Part shown: one piece after another, positions 33,721-44,435 of the stretch | Layout of the letters: each line of letters starts with the position of its first letter | Position numbering within the stretch: position 1 is the stretch's first letter | Assembly: GCA_003576685.1 (NCBI GenBank) | Contig: QOZR01000006.1 | Coordinates: 62,001 to 126,000, forward strand | Direction: 5' to 3' | Length of the DNA: 64,000 bases | From: Virgifigura deserti | GTDB taxonomy: Bacteria > Pseudomonadota > Alphaproteobacteria > Dongiales > Dongiaceae | Made by a program: the position numbers and the translations under genes | The notes under the pieces: model-generated | The model's input: the letters and a program-made list of their open reading frames with translations, nothing else | Told to the model about the DNA's origin: nothing | The model's database searches: none

Positions 33721-34191
33721 GGAGGGCGGCCCCTTCCAGACCGAGCAGGAACTGCTTCGTCTCGGGCCCGCCGTGACCGCTATAGCCGCCGAGTCGGTTT
33801 CCGGACGTCGAAGTCCCGACAATGCGATGACAGGGAATGATGATCGGGATCGGATTGCGGCCGCACGCGACGCCGACGGCGCGCGGCATGCTGCGGAGAA
33901 GGCGGGCGACCTCGCCGTAGCGTTGCGTCGTGCCATAGGGAACACGCCGCATCGCCGCCCAGACCTCCTGCTCGAACGGGCTCCCTGCGGGGGCGAGAGG
34001 CAACTCGAACTCGGTCAACTCACGATCGAAGTAGCTAGCGATCTGCTGCGCGGCGGCGGCGAGCAAAGGCGTTTCGGCTTCAGCGTCGGCCGCGCCCCAA
34101 TCGAGAGCGACGATCGCCTCGCCTCGCTGGGTCACCGTCAGCGGCCCGAGCGGCGTCGCGACAGTGGTTTGTGCCCTGGTCATCCGCGACG

Positions 34192-34195
<4 letters not shown>
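33674..34195 (-). CDS. ogt: Methylated-DNA-[protein]-cysteine S-methyltransferase
   Basis: A 173-residue suicide repair protein that takes methyl groups from O6-methylguanine. [12 protein letters not shown] holds the acceptor cysteine at about residue 122, and [20 protein letters not shown] with YGEVARLL forms the helix-turn-helix. The N-terminal domain is short, as in Ogt-type proteins, without an Ada extension. The C-terminal tail ([14 protein letters not shown]) is encoded by the compound repeat and is not part of the usual fold. It is coupled to the DUF255 gene by ATGA. Confidence 0.93.
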
Positions 34196-36225
<2,030 letters not shown>

Positions 36226-36356
36226 GGCGGAATTCCTGGATGTTCGCTACAACGGCCGCTTGGCGGCGACCTTGGGGCCCGCGATCATTGTGAACGGGCG
36301 GGTCGGACACCATCCTATCTAAGGACCGTCGCTGATCCGCAACAGGGAAATCTTCG

Positions 36357-36635
36357 ATGAAAATCAAGATCGACATCGATTGCACGCCGGAAGAGGCGCG
36401 AACCTTTCTCGGGCTTCCCGACGTCGGGCCGCTCCAGGAAGCTGTGATGAAGGAAATGCAGGAGCGAATGACGACGACGCTGCGCTCGATGGATCCGGAG
36501 GCACTTTTCAAGACGTGGTTTCCCGGGGGATTCGCCGGCGGATTTCAGGGATTGGAGCAGCTCCAGAAGAGCTTGTGGCGGCAATTTGGAACTCCCGGCG
36601 ACAAGCCGGGCGACAAGAAGGAGCCCGGGGCGTGA
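36357..36635 (+). CDS. Small DUF6489-like protein
   Basis: A 92-residue soluble protein starting MKIKIDIDCTPEEARTFLGL. It contains PLQEAVMKEMQERMTTTLRS and a Gly-rich FPGGFAGGFQGLEQLQ segment and ends in a charged low-complexity tail. It resembles a small alphaproteobacterial family of unknown function (DUF6489, recalled from the N-terminal motif). It starts a rightward unit divergent from DUF255 and overlaps the next gene by GTGA. Confidence 0.7.
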   Translation: MKIKIDIDCTPEEARTFLGLPDVGPLQEAVMKEMQERMTTTLRSMDPEALFKTWFPGGFAGGFQGLEQLQKSLWRQFGTPGDKPGDKKEPGA

Positions 36636-37030
36636 GTGACGGCATGGGAGATTATGGGCTGCGGCAGGAGGATCCGCCGCTCTATTACCAAGCACATGTG
36701 TTCTGCTGCACGAACGAGCGGCCGGCGGGCCATCCCCGCGGCTGCTGCCGGGGAAAGGGGGCGGAGCGCTTGCGCAACTATATGAAAGCGCGCGCCAAGG
36801 AGCTGGGCCTGAAGGATGTGCGGATCAACACGGCGGGATGCCTTGACCGCTGCGAGCTTGGGCCGACCATGGTGATCTATCCGGAAGGTGTCTGGTACAG
36901 CTATTCGACGCCCGCGGATATCGACGAGATTCTGCAGACCCATCTCATGGAGGGGAGGCGGGTCGAGCGTCTCCTGCTTCAACCGGATGCGGTGCCGGAC
37001 GAGATGGAGGCGCGGAACCGGTCCGCCTGA
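36632..37030 (+). CDS. Thioredoxin-like 2Fe-2S ferredoxin domain protein
   Basis: A 132-residue protein with the cysteine spacing of the (2Fe-2S) thioredoxin-like ferredoxins: HVFCCTNERPAGHPRGCC near the start and NTAGCLDRCELGPTMVIYPE after the middle. LRNYMKARAKELGLKDVRIN is the linking helix. The role is probably electron transfer. The GTG at 36632 has an AAGGAG site eight bases upstream and overlaps the preceding stop; an ATG at 36644 is the alternative. It lies 27 bases before mnmE. Confidence 0.88.
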   Translation: MSDGMGDYGLRQEDPPLYYQAHVFCCTNERPAGHPRGCCRGKGAERLRNYMKARAKELGLKDVRINTAGCLDRCELGPTMVIYPEGVWYSYSTPADIDEILQTHLMEGRRVERLLLQPDAVPDEMEARNRSA

Positions 37031-37057
37031 TCGGGATCGGATGCCGCGACGGCCGTC

Positions 37058-38389
37058 ATGACCGACACGATCTTTGCCTTGGCATCGGCGCCGGGTCGGG
37101 CCGGTGTCGCCGTGATCCGCGTCTCGGGGCCCGGGGCGGGCGGGGCGCTGCGGCGGCTGAGCGACGGGGCCGTGCCGTCCCCGCGCTATGCAGCCTACCG
37201 GCGTCTCCGCGATCCATGGAGCGGAGCGGTCATCGACGAGGCGCTGGTCCTCTGGTTTCCCGGTCCGGCGAGCTTCACGGGCGAGGATGTCGCGGAGTTC
37301 CACCTGCATGGCGGACGGGCGGTGATCGCAGCGCTGATCGACGCCTTGTACAACTGTCCCGGCCTTCGCCCGGCGGAGCCTGGTGAATTCACGCGGCGGG
37401 CCTTCGAGAACGGGAAGCTCGACCTGACCGCCGCGGAAGGCTTGGCCGATCTGGTCAATGCCGAGACGGAAGGGCAGCGACGCCAAGCGCTTCGACAGAT
37501 GCAGGGAGAACTCGGCCGTCTCTATGACCGCTGGCGCGAGGGGTTGGTCGGCGCGCTGGCGCAAGCCGAAGCGGCCATCGATTTTCCTGATGAGGATCTT
37601 CCGGCCGGGCTGGAGGACGTGGTTCGGGGCAGGCTCGCCGAGATCCTGGGCGAGATCTCGCAGCATCTTGCGGACAACCGGCGGGGCGAGCGGCTTCGGG
37701 ACGGCTTTTCGATCGCGTTGATCGGGGCGCCGAACACGGGAAAGTCGAGCCTGCTGAACTGGCTGGCGCAGCGCGATGCGGCGATCGTCTCGGCGACGGC
37801 CGGAACGACTCGTGACATCATCGAGGTTCAACTTGATCTCGGTGGCTATCCGGTCCTGGTGGCGGACACAGCCGGGCTGCGGACGGCCCAGGACGAGATC
37901 GAGGCGGAGGGCGTGCGACGGGCGCTGGATCGGGCAGGAGCGGCGGATCTACGGATTGCGCTGTTTGACGCGACGGCATGGCCGGACTTTGATCTGGAAA
38001 CGACAAGGCTCATCGATGACGACACGATCCCGGTGATCAATAAGACCGATCTCCGATCGATTGACCCTGAGGTTCGAATCGGCGGGCGAGCGGCGCAGTG
38101 TCTTTCGGTGCGCAGCGGGAACGGTCTGCCGGCATTTCTTGATCAGGTGACCGATGCCGTTGCCGAGCGGCTCGGCGGCGGCACGGCACTGCCGCTGACA
38201 CGGGCGCGACATCGACATGCGCTGGAGGAGTGCCTCGACGCGCTGGGTCGGACGCAGGCCGCCGCGCTTTCTGAGCTGGCCGTGGAGGACCTGCGCTTGG
38301 CCGTGACCGCGCTTGGGCGGATCACCGGTCGGATCGATGTCGAGGACCTGCTCGATCGGATCTTTCGGGATTTTTGCATCGGAAAGTGA
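37058..38389 (+). CDS. mnmE: tRNA modification GTPase MnmE
   Basis: A 443-residue GTPase which with MnmG adds the aminomethyl-type group to U34 of certain tRNAs. The N-terminal formyl-THF-binding domain (DTIFALASAPGRAGVAVIRV, GPASFTGEDVAEFHLHGG) leads to a helical domain with an inserted G domain: G1 IGAPNTGKSSLLN near 224, DTAGLR near 270, NKTD near 327. The C-terminal CIGK motif is intact, with the functional cysteine. It precedes a parS site and mnmG. Confidence 0.97.
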   Translation: MTDTIFALASAPGRAGVAVIRVSGPGAGGALRRLSDGAVPSPRYAAYRRLRDPWSGAVIDEALVLWFPGPASFTGEDVAEFHLHGGRAVIAALIDALYNCPGLRPAEPGEFTRRAFENGKLDLTAAEGLADLVNAETEGQRRQALRQMQGELGRLYDRWREGLVGALAQAEAAIDFPDEDLPAGLEDVVRGRLAEILGEISQHLADNRRGERLRDGFSIALIGAPNTGKSSLLNWLAQRDAAIVSATAGTTRDIIEVQLDLGGYPVLVADTAGLRTAQDEIEAEGVRRALDRAGAADLRIALFDATAWPDFDLETTRLIDDDTIPVINKTDLRSIDPEVRIGGRAAQCLSVRSGNGLPAFLDQVTDAVAERLGGGTALPLTRARHRHALEECLDALGRTQAAALSELAVEDLRLAVTALGRITGRIDVEDLLDRIFRDFCIGK

Positions 38390-38411
38390 AGACGGAGGTG
38401 ATCGGGTCGGA

Positions 38412-38427
38412 TGTTTCACGTGAAACA
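38412..38427. promoter_or_regulatory. parS: parS site 1 (ParB-binding centromere)
   Basis: TGTTTCACGTGAAACA, a perfect 16-bp palindrome and exact match to the bacterial parS consensus, in the 109-base gap between mnmE and mnmG. ParB from this locus would load here. Confidence 0.96.
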
Positions 38428-38498
38428 CAACATCCGTAGCCGCCGGTCGGCCCACCGCGCTCGCCGCTTTTGACTTCAATCCCGGCGCGGATTAGATA

Positions 38499-40382
38499 AT
38501 GCCGATGGAAGCATTCGATGTCATCGTGGTGGGGGGCGGCCATGCCGGGGCCGAGGCGGCGAGCGCCGCCGCGCGGCTTGGGGCCAAGACCCTGCTGCTG
38601 ACCCACAATCCGGACACGATCGGCGAAATGTCCTGTAACCCGGCGATCGGGGGGCTGGCCAAGGGTCATCTCGTTCGCGAAATCGATGCCCTCGACGGGC
38701 TGATGGCTCGGGCGATCGATTGCAGCGGAATTCAGTTCCGGATGCTGAACCGGAGCAAGGGGCCGGCGGTCCGCGGCCCGCGGGCGCAGGCCGACCGCAA
38801 GCTCTATCGGCAGGCGGTGCAGTTCCTCCTTGCAGAGCAGGCCAATCTCACCGTTCGGGCGGGCGGGGCGGCCGACATCCGTCTCGATCGGTCGGGGCAC
38901 GCCGCCGGCGTGATCACCGAGGAGGGGGAGACCGTCGCCGGCGGGGCGGTGGTCTTGACCACGGGCACCTTTCTGCGGGGCATCATTCATATCGGCGAAC
39001 AACAGATTACGGCCGGGCGGGTCGGGGAGGCGCCGTCGGTCGCCCTGGCCGAGACACTCGCCCGGTTCGGCTTCCGCCTTGGCCGTCTGAAGACGGGGAC
39101 GCCGCCGCGACTCGACGGCCGGACGATCGATTGGGCGGCGCTGGAGGTCCAGCCGGGCGACGATCCGCCGCTTCCCTTGTCCTACATGACCGAGCGGATC
39201 ACGACGCCGCAGTTACCCTGCCACATCACCGAGACGACGCCGGCGACTCACCGGATCATCGCCGCCAACCTGGATCGATCCCCGATCTATTCCGGCCAGA
39301 TCGAAAGCGTCGGCCCACGCTACTGTCCGTCGATCGAGGACAAAGTGGTCCGGTTCGCGGACCGGACACGCCATCAGATCTTTCTCGAGCCGGAAGGGCT
39401 CGACGATCCGACGGTCTATCCCAACGGGATCTCCACCTCGCTGCCGGAAGCGGTCCAGTGGGAGCTGCTGGCGACCATCCCTGGACTCGGTCGCGCGGCC
39501 ATGCTGCGGCCGGGCTATGCGATCGAATATGATTTCGTCGATCCGCGGGAGCTGACACCGGCGCTCGAAACGCGGCATATTCCGGGCCTATTCTTCGCGG
39601 GGCAGATCAACGGCACGACCGGCTATGAGGAGGCGGCTGCCCAGGGCCTCATGGCCGGGCTGAATGCGGCGCGCGGCGTTGCCGGGTTGGAGCCTTTCCT
39701 CCTCGACCGGGCCGACGCCTATATCGGTGTGCTGATCGATGATCTCGTGACCCGGGGGACAACTGAGCCTTACCGGATGTTCACGTCCCGGGCGGAGTAC
39801 CGATTGCTCCTGCGGGCAGACAATGCGGATCAGCGGCTGACCGGGAAGGGATGTGAGATCGGCTGTGTCGGCACGGCGAGGGCCCGGACCTTCGATCGAA
39901 AGATGCAGGCTCTCGATGCCGCCAGGCGTCTCGTCGAAACCCTTCAGGCAACGCCGCCGGAACTCCAGCGGTACGGGCTGAAGGTCTCACAGGACGGCGT
40001 TCGCCGGACGGCCGCGGAACTCCTTGCCTATCCGGATGTCGACCTGAAGAGCTTGTCGCTCCTTTGGCCGGAACTCGGGGAATTGCGCGCCGACGTCGCC
40101 GAGCAGCTTGAGATCGATGCGCGCTACGCCGGCTATCTGAAGCGGCAGGAGGCCGATATCTTGTCCTTCCGCCGTGACGAGGCGCTGCGTCTTCCGGTGG
40201 ATCTGGACTATGCGACGATCGGCGGACTTTCCGCCGAAGTCAGGCTGAAGCTGAGCACCGCGCGACCAGCGAGCCTCGGCGCGGCCGCACGACTTCCCGG
40301 TGTCACGCCCGCGGCCTTGACAGCGCTACTGCGGCATGTCCGTCGCAGGCCAGGGCGCGGGCCAGGACAGAAATCGGCCTAA
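38499..40382 (+). CDS. mnmG: tRNA uridine 5-carboxymethylaminomethyl modification enzyme MnmG
   Basis: A 627-residue FAD enzyme, partner of Mnm[21 protein letters not shown] is the dinucleotide-binding motif; [20 protein letters not shown] and [17 protein letters not shown] are signature segments. [20 protein letters not shown] precedes the helical C-terminal domain that contacts tRNA and MnmE. The ATG at 38499 is used; 38505 is also possible. The end overlaps the open frame of rsmG. Confidence 0.97.
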   Translation: MPMEAFDVIVVGGGHAGAEAASAAARLGAKTLLLTHNPDTIGEMSCNPAIGGLAKGHLVREIDALDGLMARAIDCSGIQFRMLNRSKGPAVRGPRAQADRKLYRQAVQFLLAEQANLTVRAGGAADIRLDRSGHAAGVITEEGETVAGGAVVLTTGTFLRGIIHIGEQQITAGRVGEAPSVALAETLARFGFRLGRLKTGTPPRLDGRTIDWAALEVQPGDDPPLPLSYMTERITTPQLPCHITETTPATHRIIAANLDRSPIYSGQIESVGPRYCPSIEDKVVRFADRTRHQIFLEPEGLDDPTVYPNGISTSLPEAVQWELLATIPGLGRAAMLRPGYAIEYDFVDPRELTPALETRHIPGLFFAGQINGTTGYEEAAAQGLMAGLNAARGVAGLEPFLLDRADAYIGVLIDDLVTRGTTEPYRMFTSRAEYRLLLRADNADQRLTGKGCEIGCVGTARARTFDRKMQALDAARRLVETLQATPPELQRYGLKVSQDGVRRTAAELLAYPDVDLKSLSLLWPELGELRADVAEQLEIDARYAGYLKRQEADILSFRRDEALRLPVDLDYATIGGLSAEVRLKLSTARPASLGAAARLPGVTPAALTALLRHVRRRPGRGPGQKSA

Positions 40383-41037
40383 GCTCTTGTCCAGCCCGCT
40401 CACGCCAGAGGCCTTCGCGCGCCTAACTTTTGTTTCACGTGAAACACTCGACCGGCTTGAACGCTATGCCGCGCTGCTTATCAAGTGGCAGAAGGCGATC
40501 AATCTCGTCGGCGGCGACAGTCTCGGAGATCTCTGGCGGCGCCATTTTCTCGATTCGGCCCAGCTCTACCCGCTGGTTCCACCTCAAGCGAGAACTCTGC
40601 TCGATTTGGGGAGCGGCGCCGGGTTCCCCGGCCTGGTTCTCGCGATCCTTGGGGTTCCCGAGGTACATCTCGTCGAGTCCGATTCGCGGAAGGCAGCCTT
40701 CCTGCGCGAGGCGGCGCGGGTGACGGGCTTGACCAGCCCGGGCCAGGTCACCTTGCATTCGCGGCGTGTTGAGCAGCTTGAGCCTTGGCCCGTCGATGTT
40801 ATCACCGCCCGCGGCTGTGCAGACCTCGACAAACTCCTGACTTATGGCGAGCCATTCCTGCAACCGGAGACAATCTGCCTCTTCCCAAAGGGCAGGACGG
40901 TTAATGAAGAATTGACCCGTGCCGAGAAAAATTGGACTATGACTGTGCAACGCCGGTCGAGCACGACCGACGCCTCTGGGGTCATTCTGCAAATAGGGCA
41001 TATCCGCCGTGAACCAGGCTCTTCTGACGAAACCTGA
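40336..41037 (+). CDS. rsmG: 16S rRNA (guanine-N7) methyltransferase RsmG
   Basis: Up to 233 residues; methylates G527 of 16S rRNA. The SAM motif is [18 protein letters not shown] with [40 protein letters not shown] is the typical N-terminal core and its first codons are the second parS site. The ATG at 40336 would overlap mnmG by 47 bases; a TTG at 40387 ([10 protein letters not shown]) just after the mnmG stop matches the usual family length better, so the start is uncertain. Its end overlaps parA by 29 bases. Confidence 0.94.
   Translation: MSVAGQGAGQDRNRPKLLSSPLTPEAFARLTFVSRETLDRLERYAALLIKWQKAINLVGGDSLGDLWRRHFLDSAQLYPLVPPQARTLLDLGSGAGFPGLVLAILGVPEVHLVESDSRKAAFLREAARVTGLTSPGQVTLHSRRVEQLEPWPVDVITARGCADLDKLLTYGEPFLQPETICLFPKGRTVNEELTRAEKNWTMTVQRRSSTTDASGVILQIGHIRREPGSSDET
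40431..40446. promoter_or_regulatory. parS: parS site 2, inside the rsmG coding sequence
   Basis: A second perfect TGTTTCACGTGAAACA, encoding the VSRET part of RsmG. It lies 2 kb from parS site 1 and about 0.6 kb upstream of parA. Confidence 0.96.
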
Positions 41038-41842
41038 AGGCCAGAAACGGGCGAAGATTCTCGCTTTGGCCAATCAGAAAGGCGGCGTGGGCAAGACCAC
41101 GACCGCGATCAACCTCGCGACGGCGCTCGCCGCCTGCGACCGGCGTGTGTTGATCGTCGATATCGATCCTCAAGGCAATGCCAGCACCGGCCTCGGCGTC
41201 AATCGGCATGCGCGGGCGGTGACGTCCTATGATGTGCTGCTGGGCGACGCGCCGATCGGCACGGCGACGGTGCCGACGGCCGTGCCCGGCATGTCCATTG
41301 TGCCGGCATCGCTGGACCTGTCCGGCGCCGAGATCGAGTTGGTGCAGTCGTCGCGCCGGCGGGAGTTCCGGTTGCGCGACGCTCTCGGGGCCGCGGCCCA
41401 GGACTATGATTTCATCCTGATCGACTGCCCGCCCTCGCTCAACCTTCTGACGCTGAATGCCCTCGTGGCGGCCGACGCGGTTCTGGTGCCGCTGCAGTGC
41501 GAGTTCTATGCCCTGGAAGGGCTCAGCCAGTTGGTCAAGACGATCGAGCGTGTCCGGCGCGCCTTCAATCCAGCCCTGGAAATACAAGGTGTTGTGTTGA
41601 CCATGTTCGATAGACGCAGCAATTTGTGTGATTTGGTCGCCGCGGATGTCCGAGGCTATTTCGGCAGCAAGGTCTATGACACGGTGATTCCGCGCAATGT
41701 TCGCGTTTCGGAAGCCCCGTCCCACGGCAAGCCTGTCCTTCTGTATGATATGCGCTGCGCCGGATCACAGGCCTATATCCACCTCGCGAGCGAAGTCCTG
41801 CGACGAGAGCAGGGTGCCCTGAACCCGGAGATGGTGCAGTGA
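41009..41842 (+). CDS. parA: Chromosome partitioning ATPase ParA
   Basis: A 277-residue deviant-Walker ATPase that drives segregation of ParB-bound origins. Walker A is ANQKGGVGKTTTAINLA with the signature Lys24; VLIVDIDPQGNASTGLG and DFILIDCPPSLNLLTLNAL follow, and DTVIPRNVRVSEAPSHGKPV is typical of chromosomal ParA. The GTG start lies inside the end of rsmG and the stop overlaps parB by GTGA, so translation of all three is linked. Confidence 0.97.
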   Translation: MNQALLTKPEGQKRAKILALANQKGGVGKTTTAINLATALAACDRRVLIVDIDPQGNASTGLGVNRHARAVTSYDVLLGDAPIGTATVPTAVPGMSIVPASLDLSGAEIELVQSSRRREFRLRDALGAAAQDYDFILIDCPPSLNLLTLNALVAADAVLVPLQCEFYALEGLSQLVKTIERVRRAFNPALEIQGVVLTMFDRRSNLCDLVAADVRGYFGSKVYDTVIPRNVRVSEAPSHGKPVLLYDMRCAGSQAYIHLASEVLRREQGALNPEMVQ

Positions 41843-42837
41843 GCGAAGAGGGCACCGCACGCCGCAATCTCGGCCGAGGGCTGTCGGCACTCCTCGGCGC
41901 CGAAAGCGAGGATTACGCGTCGCTCGACCGCGTCCGTCTGTCGAAAATGGTGCCGGTCCAAACCGTCCATCCCGGACCGGTTCAGCCGCGTCACCACTTC
42001 GATGACGAGCATCTGAAGGCCTTGGCCGACTCGATCCGGCAGAACGGCATTCTGCAGCCGCTTCTGGTCCGGCGTCATCCGACGATGCCGAACGCCTTCG
42101 AGATCGTCGCCGGCGAGCGCCGCTGGCGCGCGGCCCAGCTCGCGCAGCTCCATGAGGTACCGGTCGTCATTCGCGAGTTGACTGACAGCGATGCCTTGGA
42201 GCTGGCCCTGGTCGAGAACGTCCAGCGCCAGGATCTCACACCGCTTGAGGAAGCCGAGGGATATCGGCGGCTGATGGACGAGTTCCAACATACGCAGGAG
42301 GATCTTGCCCGCCGCGTCGGTAAGAGCCGTAGTCATATCGCCAACAGCCTTCGCCTGCTGAACCTGCCGGGGCCAGTCAAGAAATTGGTGGAGTCCGGCG
42401 AGTTGACGGCCGGTCACGCCCGCGCGCTGCTTGGCGCCGTTGACCCGGTGGCGCTTGCGGGTGAGGTCGTCGCCAAAGGCCTGAACGTTCGGCAAACGGA
42501 ACAATTCGTCAATTCGCAGAAGCAGCCGGACGGATCGGGACGGTCGGGACTGACGCCATCGGAGCCGGCCTCATCGGAACCAGCGCCATCAGGGGTGACA
42601 TCCTCGGGACCGGCCGGAGCAATGCCGGCGGCTGCGGCGACGATACCGAGCGGAAACGACCCCGACACGGTGGCGCTTGAGCGGGACCTATCGGCTCTGC
42701 TTGGTCTGCGGGTCGCGATCCGGCTGCAGGGGCGGGGCGGGGCGCTCACCATTCATTACAACACGCTCGAGCAGCTGGACGACGTGCTCCATCGCCTCAA
42801 CCATTCCACGCAGCGAACGGTCGGCGTCGGCGCTTAA
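41839..42837 (+). CDS. parB: Chromosome partitioning protein ParB
   Basis: A 332-residue CTPase and parS-binding protein. LGRGLSALLG starts the protein; the CTP-binding boxes include PVQPRHHFDDEHLKALADSI and EIVAGERRWRAAQLAQLHEV; the helix-turn-helix is DLARRVGKSRSHIANSLRLL. A linker of about 60 residues is a Ser/Pro/Ala-rich imperfect repeat (SEPASSEPAPSG) before the C-terminal dimerisation domain (GLRVAIRLQGRGGALTIHYN). The stop overlaps the stop of the convergent holA. Confidence 0.97.
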   Translation: MSEEGTARRNLGRGLSALLGAESEDYASLDRVRLSKMVPVQTVHPGPVQPRHHFDDEHLKALADSIRQNGILQPLLVRRHPTMPNAFEIVAGERRWRAAQLAQLHEVPVVIRELTDSDALELALVENVQRQDLTPLEEAEGYRRLMDEFQHTQEDLARRVGKSRSHIANSLRLLNLPGPVKKLVESGELTAGHARALLGAVDPVALAGEVVAKGLNVRQTEQFVNSQKQPDGSGRSGLTPSEPASSEPAPSGVTSSGPAGAMPAAAATIPSGNDPDTVALERDLSALLGLRVAIRLQGRGGALTIHYNTLEQLDDVLHRLNHSTQRTVGVGA

Positions 42838-43892
42838 CTGACACGCCGGGCGGAGCGCGCGGCCTGTTGCGCCACCTGCATCAAGGCGCGGTGGCACAGC
42901 GCCTCCGCCGGAGCCCCGGTCCGCTTGCAGGCGCGCTCCGCCGCTATCAGCCGATCCAAGGCGATCGCCAGGGCAGGCTCGGCCCATCGGTCGAGCTGAC
43001 GATGGAACCGGTCAAGGACCTTGAAGAAGACAGGCGGCCGCAGCGTCTTCACCGCCCGCTCACGCGGAGTTCCGGCCGCCATCGTTGCGCGGACGGAATG
43101 AATTCGCAGGAAGTGCCGCGCGACGGCCCGAAGGATCGTTACGCCCGAGCCGCTCTCCGCCAGGCAAACCGGGAAGATCCGCTCGATCTCGGACAAATCG
43201 CCGTCGGCAACGGCGAACGCCAGATCGTCAAGAAACAAGGCCGCATTCGCCCCGATGCAGGCAATGGCGTCGGCCAGCTCCACTCGCGCCGCGCCAGGGT
43301 TCACGCCGGTGGCGTCTCCCATATAAAGGCGGAGCTTTTCAAGCTCGGCCCGGGTGATGGCGCGATCATTGCCCAGATTGGCGAGCAGATAGGATAGAGC
43401 CTCTGGCGTGATTCCGAACCCTTGCCGACGCAAATCGCCTTCGATGAGTTGGCTGAGTTCCACGCCTTCGTCGCGATAGCAGGGCAGGGCGGCGGCGTTT
43501 CTCGCCTTCTCGAAGACTTCGCGCAGTGCCGACCGAGGGCCGAGCTCGCCGGCCTCGACCAGCAGGAGGGCAGGGGCGGGCGGGCCGCCGAGAAAACTGC
43601 GAAACAGGCTCGCAATCGAATCACCGGCGCTCCGAAGCCGGACCACGCGCCGGCCGCCACCAAAGGCCAGCGCGGCTGCCTCGTCGGCCAGACGCGCCGG
43701 ATCGTCGCGAAGCGCCGCCGCCGTCATCTCGGAGATCTGAAACGGATCCGTCGCGTCTCCCGCCACGGCCTGCGCGAGTCTGTCCGCACGCTCCCGCACG
43801 AGCCCGGCGTCCGGGCCGTAGAACAGGACCGCACCGACCGCCGGGTCCGGCTGCTTCAGAAACGGCTCGATCTGTCTCCCTGACAGCTTCAT
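42834..43892 (-). CDS. holA: DNA polymerase III delta subunit
   Basis: A 352-residue clamp-loader subunit that opens the beta clamp. MKLSGRQIEPFLKQPDPAVG, AVLFYGPDAGLVRERADRLA and ALLLVEAGELGPRSALREVF match the ATPase-like domains I and II, which lack a Walker A as in all HolA. NLGNDRAITRAELEKLRLYM marks domain II/III. It is convergent with parB, sharing three bases of stop codons, and heads away with lptE and leuS upstream in the same direction. Confidence 0.94.
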   Translation of the reverse strand: MKLSGRQIEPFLKQPDPAVGAVLFYGPDAGLVRERADRLAQAVAGDATDPFQISEMTAAALRDDPARLADEAAALAFGGGRRVVRLRSAGDSIASLFRSFLGGPPAPALLLVEAGELGPRSALREVFEKARNAAALPCYRDEGVELSQLIEGDLRRQGFGITPEALSYLLANLGNDRAITRAELEKLRLYMGDATGVNPGAARVELADAIACIGANAALFLDDLAFAVADGDLSEIERIFPVCLAESGSGVTILRAVARHFLRIHSVRATMAAGTPRERAVKTLRPPVFFKVLDRFHRQLDRWAEPALAIALDRLIAAERACKRTGAPAEALCHRALMQVAQQAARSARRVS

Positions 43893-43910
43893 CCGACCCG
43901 CCTCAACCGG

Positions 43911-44435
43911 TTAGGGTGCCTTGGCAACAGCGTCGGACAGGAAGACCGCCAGACGGGTGCGGATGTCCTCGCTCAGCGCTTGCGTCGCCCGCTCGAGCGC
44001 ATCCTCCTCGGAAACGAGCGCGGCAAAGGGATTCTCCAAAATGTCATAGCTGCTGGTGCTCCGGCTCATCGAGGTCAGCAGCACCGTGCCGTCCGACGCT
44101 TGGCGAAGCGTATAGTTCGCGCGCAGATTTAGATTGGCGCGCGTCGGCGTTTCGTCCCGGCGGAAACCCAGCTCTTCCTTGGTCGCAGTGACGTCGACGG
44201 TGAGGATATAGCGCGGGTCGGCCGGCCGGCCGTACGGACTCAAATCATTCAGCAGCAGGTTATGGAGTTGCTGGCCGCTGCGGTCGGCGATCGCCTCGAC
44301 CCGGATCGAGGCCAGCGCCTCCGCCGTGCTCGGCCCGACGGCCCCCTGATCGCCGTAAAGCGGCTGAAAGCCGCAAGCCGCCAAGCTGGCTGTCGCGGTC
44401 AGGAGGAAGGGGAGGGCGAGCCTACACCACCACAT
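43911..44435 (-). CDS. lptE: LPS-assembly lipoprotein LptE
   Basis: A 174-residue outer-membrane lipoprotein that plugs LptD and helps insert lipopolysaccharide. The signal peptide ends in lipobox SLAAC (Cys21), followed by the hallmark GFQPLYG. Conserved sheet segments are [20 protein letters not shown] and [20 protein letters not shown]. The start overlaps the end of leuS by 14 bases; the order leuS-lptE-holA is widely conserved in Gram-negatives. Confidence 0.93.
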   Translation of the reverse strand: MWWCRLALPFLLTATASLAACGFQPLYGDQGAVGPSTAEALASIRVEAIADRSGQQLHNLLLNDLSPYGRPADPRYILTVDVTATKEELGFRRDETPTRANLNLRANYTLRQASDGTVLLTSMSRSTSSYDILENPFAALVSEEDALERATQALSEDIRTRLAVFLSDAVAKAP

